Positions 22,993-32,378 are shown, numbered from the stretch's first letter. The stretch: 64,000 bases of DNA from Saccharopolyspora ipomoeae (GCF_029952525.1 NZ_JASAOF010000026.1:25506-89505), one strand, 5' to 3'. Program-made: numbers and translations. Notes: generated by a model from the sequence alone, not told the origin.

Positions 22993-24222
22993 CTAGTCGC
23001 GGGCCGCGCCCCTGTTGCGCTTGCGCTCGTACATGTCCTGGTCGGCGGCGTGCAGGAGTTGTTCGCGGCCGACCCGCGGGTCGGTGGTGATGGCGTGGCC
23101 GACGCTGGTGCGCAGCGGCAGGGTCCGGTCGCCGATGGTCACCCAGGTGTTGAGGCGCTGCTCGATGCGGTCTCGCAACGAGGCGGCCTCGGCCGCGTCC
23201 TCGACGATCGTCATCACCACGAACTCGTCGCCACCGACGCGAGCCACCGCGTCGCCGCTCCGCACGGCGTTCTGCAGCGCTTCGGCGGCCGCGACGATGA
23301 TCTTGTCGCCGACCAGGTGGCCGTAGCGGTCGTTGAACGGCTTGAGCTCGTCGAGGTCGGCGACCACGACCACCATCATCTCGTCGCCTCGGGCGAGCCG
23401 CTTGAGGCCCAGGTCCATCAGGTCGGCCAGCAGCGTGCGGTTGGCCAGTCCGGTGAGCGGATCGTGCAGCGCCAGCTGCGCCAGGTGGGCATCGGCGACG
23501 CGGCGTTCGCCCACGTCGTCGTACTGGCTGACCACGAACGCGGGCTCACCGCTGGCATCGGGCACCGCGGTGGCGCGGATCAGCATCCAGATCGGGTGGC
23601 CGTGCTTGTGCCGGTACCGCTTCTCGATGCTGACGCTCTCCACGACACCGTGGACCAGGTCATCCAGCAGCGCCGGTCCCCGGTCGTCCTCCTCCTCGAA
23701 GGTGATGTCGCTGAAGTGCATGCCGATCAGCTCTTCGCGGGAGTAGCCGAGCATCTCGCAGAGCGTGTCGTTGACCTCGGTCCAGCGCCCCTTGAGGCTC
23801 AGCAGGGCCATGCCGATCGGAGCGTTGGCGAAGCTGCGCTGCCACAGCAGTTCGGCCTCGCGGCGACGGGTGATGTCCTGGCTCTGGGACAGGAAGCTGA
23901 CGGGCTCGCCGTGCTCGTCGCGGATGAAGGTTCGCGACACCAGCGCCCAGATCACGGTGCCGTCCGAGCGGATGTAGCGCTTCTCCAGCGGCTCGTCCGC
24001 CTCCTGCGGCCCGTCGGGGTCGATGTCGTCCGGGTGCGTGACGCTGCGGTAGTCGTGCCCGATCAGCTCATCGCTCCGATACCCCAGCATTCGGCAGAAG
24101 GCGGCGTTGACGTGCAGGTACTTGCCCTGCAAGTCGAGGATCGCCATGGCTGCGGCCGCCTGTTCGAACAGCGGCTGCCAGGGCGCGGCGGCCTCGCCGC
24201 CCGGCTCCGAGGGGGTGGACAT
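22993..24222 (-). CDS. PAS-PAS-GGDEF diguanylate cyclase
   Basis: 409 residues. Two PAS sensor domains (about 15-125 and 135-255), each followed by a PAC-like segment (YIRSDGTVIW and YRHKHGHPIW), feed a GGDEF domain (about 260-405). The active site RVGGDEF is intact, so c-di-GMP synthesis is likely. The product-inhibition I-site RxxD is present as RSGD five residues before it. No membrane helices, so a cytosolic sensor, perhaps of redox or small ligands. The ATG at 24222 has no good ribosome binding site; upstream in-frame starts exist but would add sequence without homology. No EAL domain is present. Confidence 0.9.
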   Translation of the reverse strand: MSTPSEPGGEAAAPWQPLFEQAAAAMAILDLQGKYLHVNAAFCRMLGYRSDELIGHDYRSVTHPDDIDPDGPQEADEPLEKRYIRSDGTVIWALVSRTFIRDEHGEPVSFLSQSQDITRRREAELLWQRSFANAPIGMALLSLKGRWTEVNDTLCEMLGYSREELIGMHFSDITFEEEDDRGPALLDDLVHGVVESVSIEKRYRHKHGHPIWMLIRATAVPDASGEPAFVVSQYDDVGERRVADAHLAQLALHDPLTGLANRTLLADLMDLGLKRLARGDEMMVVVVADLDELKPFNDRYGHLVGDKIIVAAAEALQNAVRSGDAVARVGGDEFVVMTIVEDAAEAASLRDRIEQRLNTWVTIGDRTLPLRTSVGHAITTDPRVGREQLLHAADQDMYERKRNRGAARD

Positions 24223-24350
24223 AACGAGACGCACGATAGCCGCCGCGCATCGCCCACGCATGGACGACGGAACGGGCAGCGCCGCGTAGGCCCGTGAACA
24301 CGGTGCGTTACGATCCGGCCACCGATCCAGTCGAGCGCGGAGCGTGTGCA

Positions 24351-24995
24351 ATGGCGGGAACTTCGGTGGGGCGGGCCGTCGACCAGATCCGGCGAATGAT
24401 GCGCAGTCAGGAACTGCTTCCAGGACAGCCGTTGCGGCAGGAGGCGCTGGCCGAGCGGCTGGGCGTGAGCCGGGTGCCGATCCGGGAGGCGCTCAAGTCG
24501 CTGGAGGCCGAGGGCGTCGTGCGCCACCGGCCGAACGTGGGCTACACGGTGACCCGGTTGTCGGCCGACGAGCTGCAGCAGTCCTACCTGATGCGCGCTG
24601 CGCTGGAATCCACGGTGCTGCGCCGGATCTCGCGGCTCAGCGACGCCCGGCTGATCGAGCTCGACGAGCTCAACCGGGGCATCGAGGCCGCGGCGGAGGC
24701 CACCGACGTGCTGCGGATGACCGAGCTCAACCACGACTTCCACTTCGTGATCTTCCGCAGTTCGGGGCTGGACCTGATCGTCGACGAGATCGAGCGAATA
24801 TGGAAGATGACCGAGCCCTACCGCTCGGTCCACCTCTACGACCGGACCGCCCGGCGAAGGCTGGTGAGCGAGCACCGGATGCTCATCGATGCCCTGAGGA
24901 AGGGCGAGACCGCCACCGCCATCTCCATCCTGGACGCCCACCGCGACCACCCGGCGCCCCACTCCCCCGGCGCCGTGCTCCCCGCCCCGCGCTGA
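24351..24995 (+). CDS. GntR-family transcriptional regulator (FCD type)
   Basis: 214 residues. An N-terminal winged helix (LRQEALAERLGVSRVPIREALKSLEAEGVV) is followed by a helical FCD ligand domain with metal-ligand-like residues (ELNHDFHFVIF and SEHRMLIDAL). The ATG at 24351 has GGAG 8 nt upstream; a GTG at 24294 is also in frame. It is divergent from the diguanylate cyclase and convergent with a TetR gene. FCD regulators usually sense carboxylates from nearby catabolic pathways, but no clear target operon adjoins it. Confidence 0.9.
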   Translation: MAGTSVGRAVDQIRRMMRSQELLPGQPLRQEALAERLGVSRVPIREALKSLEAEGVVRHRPNVGYTVTRLSADELQQSYLMRAALESTVLRRISRLSDARLIELDELNRGIEAAAEATDVLRMTELNHDFHFVIFRSSGLDLIVDEIERIWKMTEPYRSVHLYDRTARRRLVSEHRMLIDALRKGETATAISILDAHRDHPAPHSPGAVLPAPR

Positions 24996-24998
24996 ACC

Positions 24999-25718
24999 TC
25001 ACGAACGGCGCTCGATCGAGTCGATGCGGGCGGCGATGCCGTCGAGCACCCGGCGCAGCCCGTACTCGAACGGGACGTCGGATTTGCGGGGACGGCGTTC
25101 GGCCATCGCGCTCAGCACCTCGACGACGGTCGGGAAGCGCTCCTGCTGACCGAAGTCGACCAGCATCTCGGCGCTGACCATCTTCGCCTCCCCGGAGCGC
25201 TCCGGCACGAACGGTGCGCTGCCGCGCACGAATCCGTTGACCAGCAGCACGGTGTTGAGCATCTCGGCGGGGTCGAGCCCGGTTCCGCGCAGCGCCGCCA
25301 GCCCGGCCTCCAGGTAAGCGACCTCGTTCGGGCCCATCACGCGCGGCCTGGTCACCAGCGTCAGCGCCCACGGATGCTGTTCGAAGACGCTCACGTTGGC
25401 GCGCGCCCACGTCTCCATCGCGCTGCGCCACCCGGTGCGCCTGCCGATCTCCGGCGGCGCCCCGATCGCGGTGTCGAGCATGAGGCAGATCAGGTCGTCC
25501 TTGCTCGGCACGTAGCGGTAGAGCGACATGGTGCCGGCGCCGAGCTCGGCGGCGAGGCGTTGCATCGACAGCGCTTCCAGGCCCTCGGCGTCGGCGAGCC
25601 GCACCGCCTCGTCCACGATGCGCTGGAGGCTGAGGGTGGGTTTCGGCCCGCGCGGTGCCCGGCTGGTGGCGCCCCAGAGCAGCTGCACCCCGCTGGACTG
25701 GACGTCTCGATCGCTCAT
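24999..25718 (-). CDS. TetR-family regulator with TetR_C (tetracycline-repressor-like) C-terminal domain
   Basis: 239 residues. The HTH (LSMQRLAAELGAGTMSLYRYVPSKD split around residues 48-75) is the type seen in TetR/ActII regulators, followed by a long helical ligand domain ending VRRVLDGIAARIDSIE-like. It lies 3 nt from the convergent GntR gene. About 240 bases separate its start from the end of the upstream AtuA-like gene, too far for certain co-transcription. Target genes are not evident. Confidence 0.88.
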   Translation of the reverse strand: MSDRDVQSSGVQLLWGATSRAPRGPKPTLSLQRIVDEAVRLADAEGLEALSMQRLAAELGAGTMSLYRYVPSKDDLICLMLDTAIGAPPEIGRRTGWRSAMETWARANVSVFEQHPWALTLVTRPRVMGPNEVAYLEAGLAALRGTGLDPAEMLNTVLLVNGFVRGSAPFVPERSGEAKMVSAEMLVDFGQQERFPTVVEVLSAMAERRPRKSDVPFEYGLRRVLDGIAARIDSIERRS

Positions 25719-25959
25719 CGCGGTCCACCTCGTGCTCGACGTAGGCGTCTTCGTCGCGCGTAGAGGTTACGCCGAACGGGTTGCGCTCCCGCCGTTGCGC
25801 GTGTTCACCGGTACTCCGCGAGATCCGGTTCGGCGGCATCACCCCCAGCCGATGCCGCCGAACCGCCCCGACCCCGTCGCAGCGCAATCCCCTATTGCGT
25901 GCGGTGTACGCATATTAGCGCACGCTCTCAGCCGGACGCCATCGCGTTTCCCGCCCGGA

Positions 25960-27711
25960 TCACAGCAACTCCACCGGGACGTCGACGTGCCGCGCGCGCA
26001 GGAACTCCCCGACGGCCTTGCCGATCGGGTCCACGCGCAGGTTGCTGGACCCGCCGGTCCCGAGCAGTCCCCGCAGCACGAAGTGCACGGCGCGCAGGTT
26101 CGGGAACTCGTGGCGGACGATCTCCAGGTCCTTGGCCTCGGGCATCAGCCTGCGCAGCTCCTCGGTGGTGAGCAGGCTCCGCAACCACGGCCAGGCCGCC
26201 GGGTCCGACACCCACAGCCCGACGTTGCTGTTGCCGCCCTTGTCGCCGGACCGGGCGTGCGCGAGACGTCCCAGCGGAACCCGCCGCGTGTCGCCCGATT
26301 CGCGCGCGGGCGGTTCGGGATGCGCGGGCTGGAACGGCTCTTCCGTCGTCGCGGGCGGTTCCACGTCGATCCGGGTCCCGTCGTCGAGCACCGCGACGTG
26401 CTCGACGGCGGCCATGTCGAGCAGCGCCGGCCAGTACTCGACGCGGGTGCTGGGCGTCGCCGCCTGCCGGGCCGCGGTATCGGTGAAGAACCCCGGAACG
26501 CTGGACAGGTACAGCTCGCCGATCCCGGAAACCAAGCGCTGCAGCGGTTCTCGCTCGGACGCGGTGGCCATGATCCGCACCTGGGCGGTGGCGTCCCACT
26601 GCCGCTGCGGGTCCTCGGCGACCGTGCCGAGCGCGGAGACGTCCAGTTCGGCCTCGGCGCCGGCCAGCAGGGCCTCGGCCTGCTCGCGGATCAGCGCGAC
26701 CTTGGCATCGACGTCGAGCCCGGTGACGTAGAGCGCGGTGACGATCTGGTGCCCGATCGGCGCGAACAGGGCGACCTTCGTGGTGGGCGGAGGCGGCGAC
26801 CCGGTCGCTCCCGACAGCTCCACCCGGTCCGGCCCGATCTGCCGCAGCCGCAGGTCGTCGAGGTGCGCGGTGACGTCGGGGTTGAGGTAGCGCGGGCCCT
26901 GGATCTCGTAGACCAGCTGGGCCGTCACGGTGTCGGTGGTGACCGCGCCTCCGTCGGCGGCGTGCTTGGTGATGACGGTGGTGCCGTCGTCGGCGATCTC
27001 GGCGATCGGGAAACCCGGTGCCACCACACCGGGGATCGCGGTGAACCCGGAGAAGTTGCCGCCGGTGGCGTGCGGTCCGCACTCGATGATGTGCCCGGCG
27101 ACCACGGACGCGGCCAGCCGGTCGAAGTCCGTGCCGGACCACTCGTGCCACCACGCGGCGGGCCCGGCGGTCAGCGAGGCGTCGGTGACCCGCCCGCACA
27201 CCACGATGTCGGCCCCGGCCCGCAGCGCCGCGGTGATGCCCCAACCGCCGAGGTAGGCGTTGGCCGCGACCGGGCTCCCCCGCCACGATTCGAGGGGCTC
27301 ACCGGTGTCCATGCTCGTCAGGTCGTGACCACCGGCCTGCAACTCCGCCAGCCGCGGCAGCACGTTGTCGCCCTCGACGTGGGCGACGCGCAGGTCCGCT
27401 CCGGCCTCCGCGACGAGCGCGCGGGTGGCCTCGGCCAACCCGGCGGGGTTGAACCCGCCCGCGTTGACCACCACGCGCACCCCGCGCTCGGCGATCGCCG
27501 ACAGGTGCGGTTCGAGCTGCGTCAAGAAGTACTCGACGTAACCCCGCGAGGGGTCGCTGCGGTGCCGCGCGGAGAGCATCGCCAGGGTGAACTCGGCGAG
27601 GTAGTCACCGATGAGCACGTCGACCGGATCGCCGGCCATCGCCTCGTCGAGCGCGCTGCGCCGGTCCCCCAGATAACCCGAGAACCCTGCGATTCGAATC
27701 GGCCTGGCCAT
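25960..27711 (-). CDS. Acyclic terpene utilization AtuA-like protein (DUF1446 plus AtuA C-terminal domain)
   Basis: 583 residues. The large N-terminal AtuA/DUF1446 domain (from RIAGFSGYLGDRR through VVVNAGGFNP, DIVVCGRVTDASL, GHIIECGPHATGGNF and TADT-like blocks, about 1-445) is fused to a C-terminal AtuA_C domain (ARSGDKGGNSNVGLW to the end, about 480-583). In many bacteria these are separate proteins. AtuA belongs to citronellol/geraniol catabolism in pseudomonads, but homologues also occur in other acyl-CoA pathways. Start at ATG 27711 after GAGGTGG. An enoyl-CoA hydratase is divergently oriented 190 nt away, consistent with an acyl-CoA degradation role. Confidence 0.88.
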   Translation of the reverse strand: MARPIRIAGFSGYLGDRRSALDEAMAGDPVDVLIGDYLAEFTLAMLSARHRSDPSRGYVEYFLTQLEPHLSAIAERGVRVVVNAGGFNPAGLAEATRALVAEAGADLRVAHVEGDNVLPRLAELQAGGHDLTSMDTGEPLESWRGSPVAANAYLGGWGITAALRAGADIVVCGRVTDASLTAGPAAWWHEWSGTDFDRLAASVVAGHIIECGPHATGGNFSGFTAIPGVVAPGFPIAEIADDGTTVITKHAADGGAVTTDTVTAQLVYEIQGPRYLNPDVTAHLDDLRLRQIGPDRVELSGATGSPPPPTTKVALFAPIGHQIVTALYVTGLDVDAKVALIREQAEALLAGAEAELDVSALGTVAEDPQRQWDATAQVRIMATASEREPLQRLVSGIGELYLSSVPGFFTDTAARQAATPSTRVEYWPALLDMAAVEHVAVLDDGTRIDVEPPATTEEPFQPAHPEPPARESGDTRRVPLGRLAHARSGDKGGNSNVGLWVSDPAAWPWLRSLLTTEELRRLMPEAKDLEIVRHEFPNLRAVHFVLRGLLGTGGSSNLRVDPIGKAVGEFLRARHVDVPVELL

Positions 27712-27901
27712 AGATCCCACCTCATCCGGGGTCGGCGAACTCCTCGGTGACGCTAGGCACAGTGAGGCGACGAGCACAACCGTGCGACCGGGGCCCGATC
27801 TTGACTGCACCGGGCACGGCCCTTAACGTTCGCTAAGGCGCCGCCGCGCACGGTTTCCCGCTGCTGCGCGCGGTTTTCACGACCTTCCTGGAGGAAACCC
27901 C

Positions 27902-28702
27902 GTGTCGACAGCAGAGCGGATCAGCTGCACCATCACCGATGGCGTGGCCGACGTGCGGCTGAACCGCCCCGACAAGCTCAACGCCCTGGACCTGGCGATG
28001 TTCGAGGAGCTGGTCGCCACCGGTGAGCGGCTGAGCGGGGACTCCGGGGTGCGCGCGGTCGTGCTCTCGGGCGAGGGGCGCGGGTTCTGCGCCGGCCTGG
28101 ACTTCAGCGTGTTCGGCGAGATGGCGGACGGCACGGCTCCGCCGCGCCTGGAGACCGGCGGACCGGCCAAGGCCCTCGCGCAGCAGGCGGTGCACATCTG
28201 GACGCTGATGCCGCAGCCGGTGATCGCCGCGGTGCACGGCGTGGCCTTCGGCGGCGGCCTGCAGATCGCGCTCGGCGCCGACATCAGGCTGGTCGCCCCC
28301 GACGCCCGGCTGTCGGTGCTGGAGATCAAGTGGGGCATCAACCCCGACATGACCGGAACCCAGGTGCTCCCGGAACTCGTGGGGCGCGACGTGGCCAAGG
28401 AGCTGACGTTCACGGGCCGCGTCGTCGAGGGCGAGGAGGCCGCGGCCCTGCGCCTGGCCACCCGCGTGGAGACCGATCCGCACGCGGCCGCGCTCGCGCT
28501 CGCGCGCGAGATCGCGGGCAAGAGCCCGGAAGCTATCCGCGAGTCCAAGCGCCTGCTGGACCTGGCCGGTCGGGTGTCGCTCGACGAGGGCTTCGAGGCC
28601 GAGCAGGTCGCGATCCACTCCCTCATCGGCACCCCGAACCAGCTCGAAGCGATCTCGGCGAACCTGGAGAAGCGCCCCCCGAAGTTCACCGACCCGGCCT
28701 AG
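27902..28702 (+). CDS. Enoyl-CoA hydratase/isomerase family protein
   Basis: 266-residue crotonase-fold protein. The oxyanion-hole segments are GRGFCAGLDFS (about 59-69) and HGVAFGGGLQIALGADIRL (about 113-131). The second catalytic-Glu position appears as the Glu in LEIKWGINPD, but the first Glu of classical hydratases is replaced, so isomerase or another crotonase reaction is equally possible. GTG start with GGAGG 7 nt upstream. It is divergent from the AtuA-like gene and convergent with lysG by only 6 nt. Confidence 0.9.
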   Translation: MSTAERISCTITDGVADVRLNRPDKLNALDLAMFEELVATGERLSGDSGVRAVVLSGEGRGFCAGLDFSVFGEMADGTAPPRLETGGPAKALAQQAVHIWTLMPQPVIAAVHGVAFGGGLQIALGADIRLVAPDARLSVLEIKWGINPDMTGTQVLPELVGRDVAKELTFTGRVVEGEEAAALRLATRVETDPHAAALALAREIAGKSPEAIRESKRLLDLAGRVSLDEGFEAEQVAIHSLIGTPNQLEAISANLEKRPPKFTDPA

Positions 28703-28708
28703 GAGCTG

Positions 28709-29602
28709 TTAGGAACGTGGGTCCAGATCGCGCGCTGCGGCGTCCTGCACGGCGTGCGCGACCGCGGCCAGCGCGGGTGAGTCGAGCTTCCACTGCTGCC
28801 AGAACAGCGGGACGTCCACACCCCGGCCCGGTGCGATGTCGACCAGCGCGCCGGATCGCAGCAGCGGTTCGGCCTGCACGCGCGGCACCATCCCCCAGCC
28901 GAGGCCGACCACGATGGCCTCGACGAAGCCCTCCGAGGAGGGCACGAAGTGCCGGGCACCGCCCGCCTCTCGGCCCCGGGTGACCTTGCGGGCGAAGGCG
29001 TCCTGCAGGTCGTCGTGCTGGTCGAAGATCAGCACCGGGACCTCGTCGAGCACCTGCTTGAGCGTGCGCCGCTCCTGATGGCGCGGTGCCGCGCAGGCGA
29101 GGTACCGCATGTGCCCGAGCCTGCGCACCGAACAGCCCTGCACGGGATCGGGCGTCGAGGTCACCGCCGCCATCACGCGCCCCTCGCGGAGGAGGGTCGT
29201 GGTGTGCCCCTCGTCGGCCCGGTGCAGTTCGAAGCAGATCCCGAGCTCGTCGGGAACACCGGCCAGCGCGGGGACGAACCAGGTGCTCAGCGAGTCCGCG
29301 TTGACCGCGATGGGCAGGGTGTTCGGGGCGCCGCTGCCGGACATGCCGAGCTCGGCTCCGACGTCCTGCTCCATCCGCGCCAGCTGCCGCGCGAACCGGA
29401 CCACGACCTGTCCGGACTCGGTGAGCTGCACCGGTTTGCTGCGGATCAGCAGGACCCGTCCGGTGCGCTGCTCCAGCGCTTTCACGCGCTGGCTGACGGC
29501 CGACGGCGTCACGTGCAGCGCGGCCGCCGCGGCGTCCAAGGTGCCGCCGTCGACCACGGCCAGCAGCGTCCGCACGTGCTCCAGGGGCAGATCGAGGTTC
29601 AC
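28709..29602 (-). CDS. lysG: LysR-family regulator of the LysG/ArgP type
   Basis: 297 residues. The N-terminal winged HTH (GTLDAAAAALHVTPSAVSQRVKALE) and the full-length effector domain match the ArgP/LysG/IciA subfamily, which senses lysine or arginine and activates basic amino acid exporters. It is divergent from a LysE-family exporter with only 66 nt between the start codons, the hallmark arrangement. The GTG start at 29602 is preceded by AGGAG with a short spacing of 2 nt. The 24-bp inverted repeat in the shared promoter is a candidate binding site. Confidence 0.92.
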   Translation of the reverse strand: MNLDLPLEHVRTLLAVVDGGTLDAAAAALHVTPSAVSQRVKALEQRTGRVLLIRSKPVQLTESGQVVVRFARQLARMEQDVGAELGMSGSGAPNTLPIAVNADSLSTWFVPALAGVPDELGICFELHRADEGHTTTLLREGRVMAAVTSTPDPVQGCSVRRLGHMRYLACAAPRHQERRTLKQVLDEVPVLIFDQHDDLQDAFARKVTRGREAGGARHFVPSSEGFVEAIVVGLGWGMVPRVQAEPLLRSGALVDIAPGRGVDVPLFWQQWKLDSPALAAVAHAVQDAAARDLDPRS

Positions 29603-29607
29603 GTCTC

Positions 29608-29631
29608 CTAATGGTAGTTAAGAATCATTAG
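29608..29631. promoter_or_regulatory. Candidate LysG operator in the lysG-lysE divergent promoter
   Basis: CTAATG (29608-29613) and CATTAG (29626-29631) form a perfect 6-bp inverted repeat around an A/T-rich 12-nt centre. The dyad shape and position between a LysR gene and its divergent target fit a LysR recognition site. Confidence 0.5.
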
Positions 29632-29668
29632 CTGTACTGTCCTGCGCCTCCTCCCTAGCGTCGGTGGC

Positions 29669-30283
29669 ATGGCCAACTCCCTGCTCCCGATGTCGGCGGG
29701 TTTCGCGACCTGCATGTCCCTGATCGTCTCGATCGGCGCCCAGAACGCCTTCGTGCTGCGCCAAGGCCTGCGCAGGCACGCGGTGCTGCTGGTGGTGGCG
29801 ATCTGCATCGCCTCGGACGTCGCCCTGATCGCCCTGGGAGTGGGCGGGTTCGGCACCCTGGTGGCCCGGTCGCCGCTGCTGCTGACCCTCTGCACGGTGG
29901 CGGGCGGCTGCTTCCTGCTCGCCTACGGGCTCCTCGCCGCCAGGCGGGCGCTGCGCCCGTCGGCGGCGCTCGACGCCGGGACCGGCGAGACCGGGTCGAG
30001 GCGTCGCGCGGCGCTGACCTGCCTGGCCATGACGTGGTTGAACCCGCAGACCTACCTGGAGACGATCCTGCTCATCGGGTCGGTGGCCGCCGGGTACGGA
30101 GCCATGCGGTGGGAGTTCGGAGCGGGCGCGCTGGCGGCCAGCTGCGTGTGGTTCGTCGCGCTCGGCTTCGGAGCCCGCCTGCTGACGGGCTTCTTCGCAC
30201 GCCCCTCGTCCTGGCGCGTGTTGGACGGGGCGATCGCGGTGATGATGGTGTCGCTCGGAACGAGCCTTCTCGCAGGGCTGTGA
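29669..30283 (+). CDS. lysE: LysE/ArgO-family basic amino acid exporter
   Basis: 204-residue membrane protein with about six hydrophobic helices. The family signature SIGAQNAFVLRQGLRR is at about 20-35 and the second conserved block TWLNPQTYLETILLIGS begins near residue 124. It exports L-lysine and/or L-arginine, preventing toxic build-up when peptides are degraded. It is divergent from lysG, which presumably activates it when the amino acid accumulates. Confidence 0.92.
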   Translation: MANSLLPMSAGFATCMSLIVSIGAQNAFVLRQGLRRHAVLLVVAICIASDVALIALGVGGFGTLVARSPLLLTLCTVAGGCFLLAYGLLAARRALRPSAALDAGTGETGSRRRAALTCLAMTWLNPQTYLETILLIGSVAAGYGAMRWEFGAGALAASCVWFVALGFGARLLTGFFARPSSWRVLDGAIAVMMVSLGTSLLAGL

Positions 30284-30307
30284 CCACTGGATTCATCCAC
30301 AGTGGTC
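30282..30307 (+). terminator. Terminator overlapping the lysE stop codon
   Basis: 8-bp perfect stem GACCACTG (30282-30289) with CAGTGGTC (30300-30307) and a 10-nt loop, starting within the lysE stop codon. Confidence 0.55.
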
Positions 30308-30692
30308 GCTTGATGGTGTTGTCTTGCAGCCTGTTTCGACGTTGATCACCTGATCGTGTAGCGGCTGTTCGCTCGCCTTTTCGAAGGCCGACGTGCACCA
30401 TTGACACATGCGTTCGACACCGGAACACCGCGACCACCCGCCCCTCGACTCCCCTTTCCGCCAACGCCTTTCCGCGCCTTCGCGACCGCTCTCCGCGAAA
30501 CCTCCTGCTGATGAGCACTATTCGCTTGTCATCCCCATCGACTTCCGCGAACACCGCAGCCGGGCGGTGGCCCGAGAGCCACCGCCCGGCACCCGATGAC
30601 GCCCGAACGCGCTCCGGCGCACCGATCCTCAGATGGCCGGTCACCCCGGCGACATGCTGCTTGACAACTCCACATCAGGGTCCAGGGCGGCG
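30308..30692. other. Intergenic region between lysE and an enoyl-CoA hydratase gene
   Basis: No convincing gene. A 63-codon frame at 30408-30599 lacks a ribosome binding site and family resemblance, and its end runs through the terminator hairpin at 30559-30590. Confidence 0.5.
30559..30590 (-). terminator. Strong hairpin terminator downstream of the 30693-31580 gene
   Basis: Perfect 13-bp stem (GCCGGGCGGTGGC at 30559-30571, complement at 30578-30590) with a 6-nt loop, about 100 nt beyond the stop codon of the minus-strand enoyl-CoA hydratase. Confidence 0.7.
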
Positions 30693-31580
30693 TCAGACCC
30701 CCTCCGGGCGAGCGGGCCACTCCGGCATGAAGTCGGGGTAGTCCTCGCTCACCCGGAGGGGGAACTCCGGCGGACGCTTGGCCAGGAACGAACCGACGCC
30801 CTCGGCCGCATCGGCCCCGGCACCGAGCACGTTGATCCCCTTGGAATCCAGGCGGTGCGCCTCCCACGGCGAGTCGGCCGAGAGCATGCCCCACAGCAGC
30901 TGCCGGGCCACGGCCACCGACACGGCCGAGGTGTTCTCGACGATCTCCCGGCAGATCGATCGCGCCGTTTCGAGCAGCTCGTCATCGGCGACCACGCGGG
31001 ACACCAGCCGGCCGGTCAACGCCTCCGCGGAGTCGAAGATCCGCCCGGTGGCGGCCCACTCCATCGCCTGCGAGATGCCCACCACCCGCGGCAGGAACCA
31101 GGACGAGGCCGCTTCGGGCAGCAGACCGCGACGGGTGAAGACGAACCCGAACCGGGCGCTCTCGGCGGCGATGCGGATGTCCATCGGCAGCGTCATCGTG
31201 GCCCCGACGCCGACCGCGGCCCCGTTGATCGCGCCGACCGTCGGCTTGCGCATGGCCGCCAGGCGCAGCGCCACGGTGCCACCGCCGTCGCGCGGCACGC
31301 CGTCGACCTCGCCGAGTTCGCGGTGCGCCGCGGCTCGCACGCCGTTGGACCGGCTGTTGAAGGTGTCCTCGCCCGCGCTCAGGTCCGCTCCCGCGCAGAA
31401 CGCGCGACCGGCGCCGGTGACGATGACCGCGCGCACGTCGTCGTCGGCCTCGGCCTCGTCGAGGGCCGCGATGATCTCACCGCGCATCACGTGCGTGAAC
31501 GCGTTGAGCTTCTGCGGCCGGTTCAAGGTGATCGTGGCGATCCGCTCGGAGACCTCGTAGCCGATCTCGGTGTAAGTCAT
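30693..31580 (-). CDS. Enoyl-CoA hydratase/isomerase family protein
   Basis: 295-residue crotonase-fold protein with GAGRAFCAGADLS (about 57-69) and INGAAVGVGATMTLPMDIRIA (about 117-137). The Glu in RRGLLPEAASSW sits where the acid/base Glu of active hydratases lies. It is distinct in sequence from the enoyl-CoA hydratase at 27902. ATG at 31580 with GGATGG upstream. Together with the acyl-CoA synthetase, thioesterase and LLM oxidoreductase that follow on the same strand beyond a divergent phosphatase, it probably belongs to an acyl-CoA degradation pathway. Confidence 0.9.
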   Translation of the reverse strand: MTYTEIGYEVSERIATITLNRPQKLNAFTHVMRGEIIAALDEAEADDDVRAVIVTGAGRAFCAGADLSAGEDTFNSRSNGVRAAAHRELGEVDGVPRDGGGTVALRLAAMRKPTVGAINGAAVGVGATMTLPMDIRIAAESARFGFVFTRRGLLPEAASSWFLPRVVGISQAMEWAATGRIFDSAEALTGRLVSRVVADDELLETARSICREIVENTSAVSVAVARQLLWGMLSADSPWEAHRLDSKGINVLGAGADAAEGVGSFLAKRPPEFPLRVSEDYPDFMPEWPARPEGV

Positions 31581-31666
31581 CGCACCATCCAATTCGCGGG
31601 TTTGAAAACGGGCTTGCGCAGTGGAAAAGTCCGGCGTGCACCAGGAATCGCAGAAAGCGGGGCAGC

Positions 31667-32359
31667 ATGTCCGAGGTCGAGTACCGGCAGTCCGCGTTCG
31701 CACCGCCCGCCGGGGCCACCGACATCCTGTTGGTCCGGCACGGCGAATCCGCCCCCGCCGTGCCCGGAAGGCCCTTCGACCTCGTCGACGGCCAGGGCGA
31801 TCCCGAACTGGCACCGGCCGGCCGGGAGCACGCCGAGCACGTCGGACGACGGCTCGCCGCCGAGCCGCTCGACGCCCTCTACGTGACCACCCTGCGGCGC
31901 ACGGCCGAGACCGCCGCGCCCCTGGCCGCCCGGCTCGGACTCGCACCCCGTGTCGAGAAGGACCTCCGGGAGGTGCACCTCGGCGAGTTCGAGGGCGGGC
32001 TGTTCCGCCAGAAGGTCGCCCAGAACGACCCGATCATCCAGCGGATGCACGCCGAGGGCCGGTGGGACGTCATCCCCGGCGCCGAAACCTCCGAGGCGTT
32101 GCGCGAGCGGGTCACCGGAGCCATCGAGCGGCTCGCCGCCGCCCACCCCGATCAGCGCATCGCGGTGTTCACGCACGGCGGGGTGATCGGTGAGGTCATG
32201 TCCATCGCCAGCGGCAGCCTCCCGCTCGCGTTCCTGGGCGCGAGCAACGGTTCGATCTCCCAGATCGTGGTCAGCGGCGGCCGCTGGATCGTGCGGCGCT
32301 TCAACGACACCGCGCACCTGAGCGGCGGGCTGGACCAGCAGCCCGCCGCCCTGAGCTGA
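31667..32359 (+). CDS. Histidine phosphatase family protein
   Basis: 230 residues of the phosphoglycerate-mutase-like histidine phosphatase fold. The catalytic RHG is in LLVRHGES (about residues 23-30), the second Arg in TTLRRTAETA and the second His in FTHGGVIGE (about 168-176). It could be a broad phosphatase acting on small phosphate esters. The ATG at 31667 follows GGGGCAGC. It is divergent from the enoyl-CoA hydratase and convergent with the LLM gene. Confidence 0.88.
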   Translation: MSEVEYRQSAFAPPAGATDILLVRHGESAPAVPGRPFDLVDGQGDPELAPAGREHAEHVGRRLAAEPLDALYVTTLRRTAETAAPLAARLGLAPRVEKDLREVHLGEFEGGLFRQKVAQNDPIIQRMHAEGRWDVIPGAETSEALRERVTGAIERLAAAHPDQRIAVFTHGGVIGEVMSIASGSLPLAFLGASNGSISQIVVSGGRWIVRRFNDTAHLSGGLDQQPAALS

Positions 32360-32378
32360 CGCAGCGGCCACCGGCGGT

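Noticed and set aside
30408..30599. 63-codon frame between lysE and the enoyl-CoA hydratase
   Set aside because: No ribosome binding site or family, and its end is formed by a terminator hairpin.
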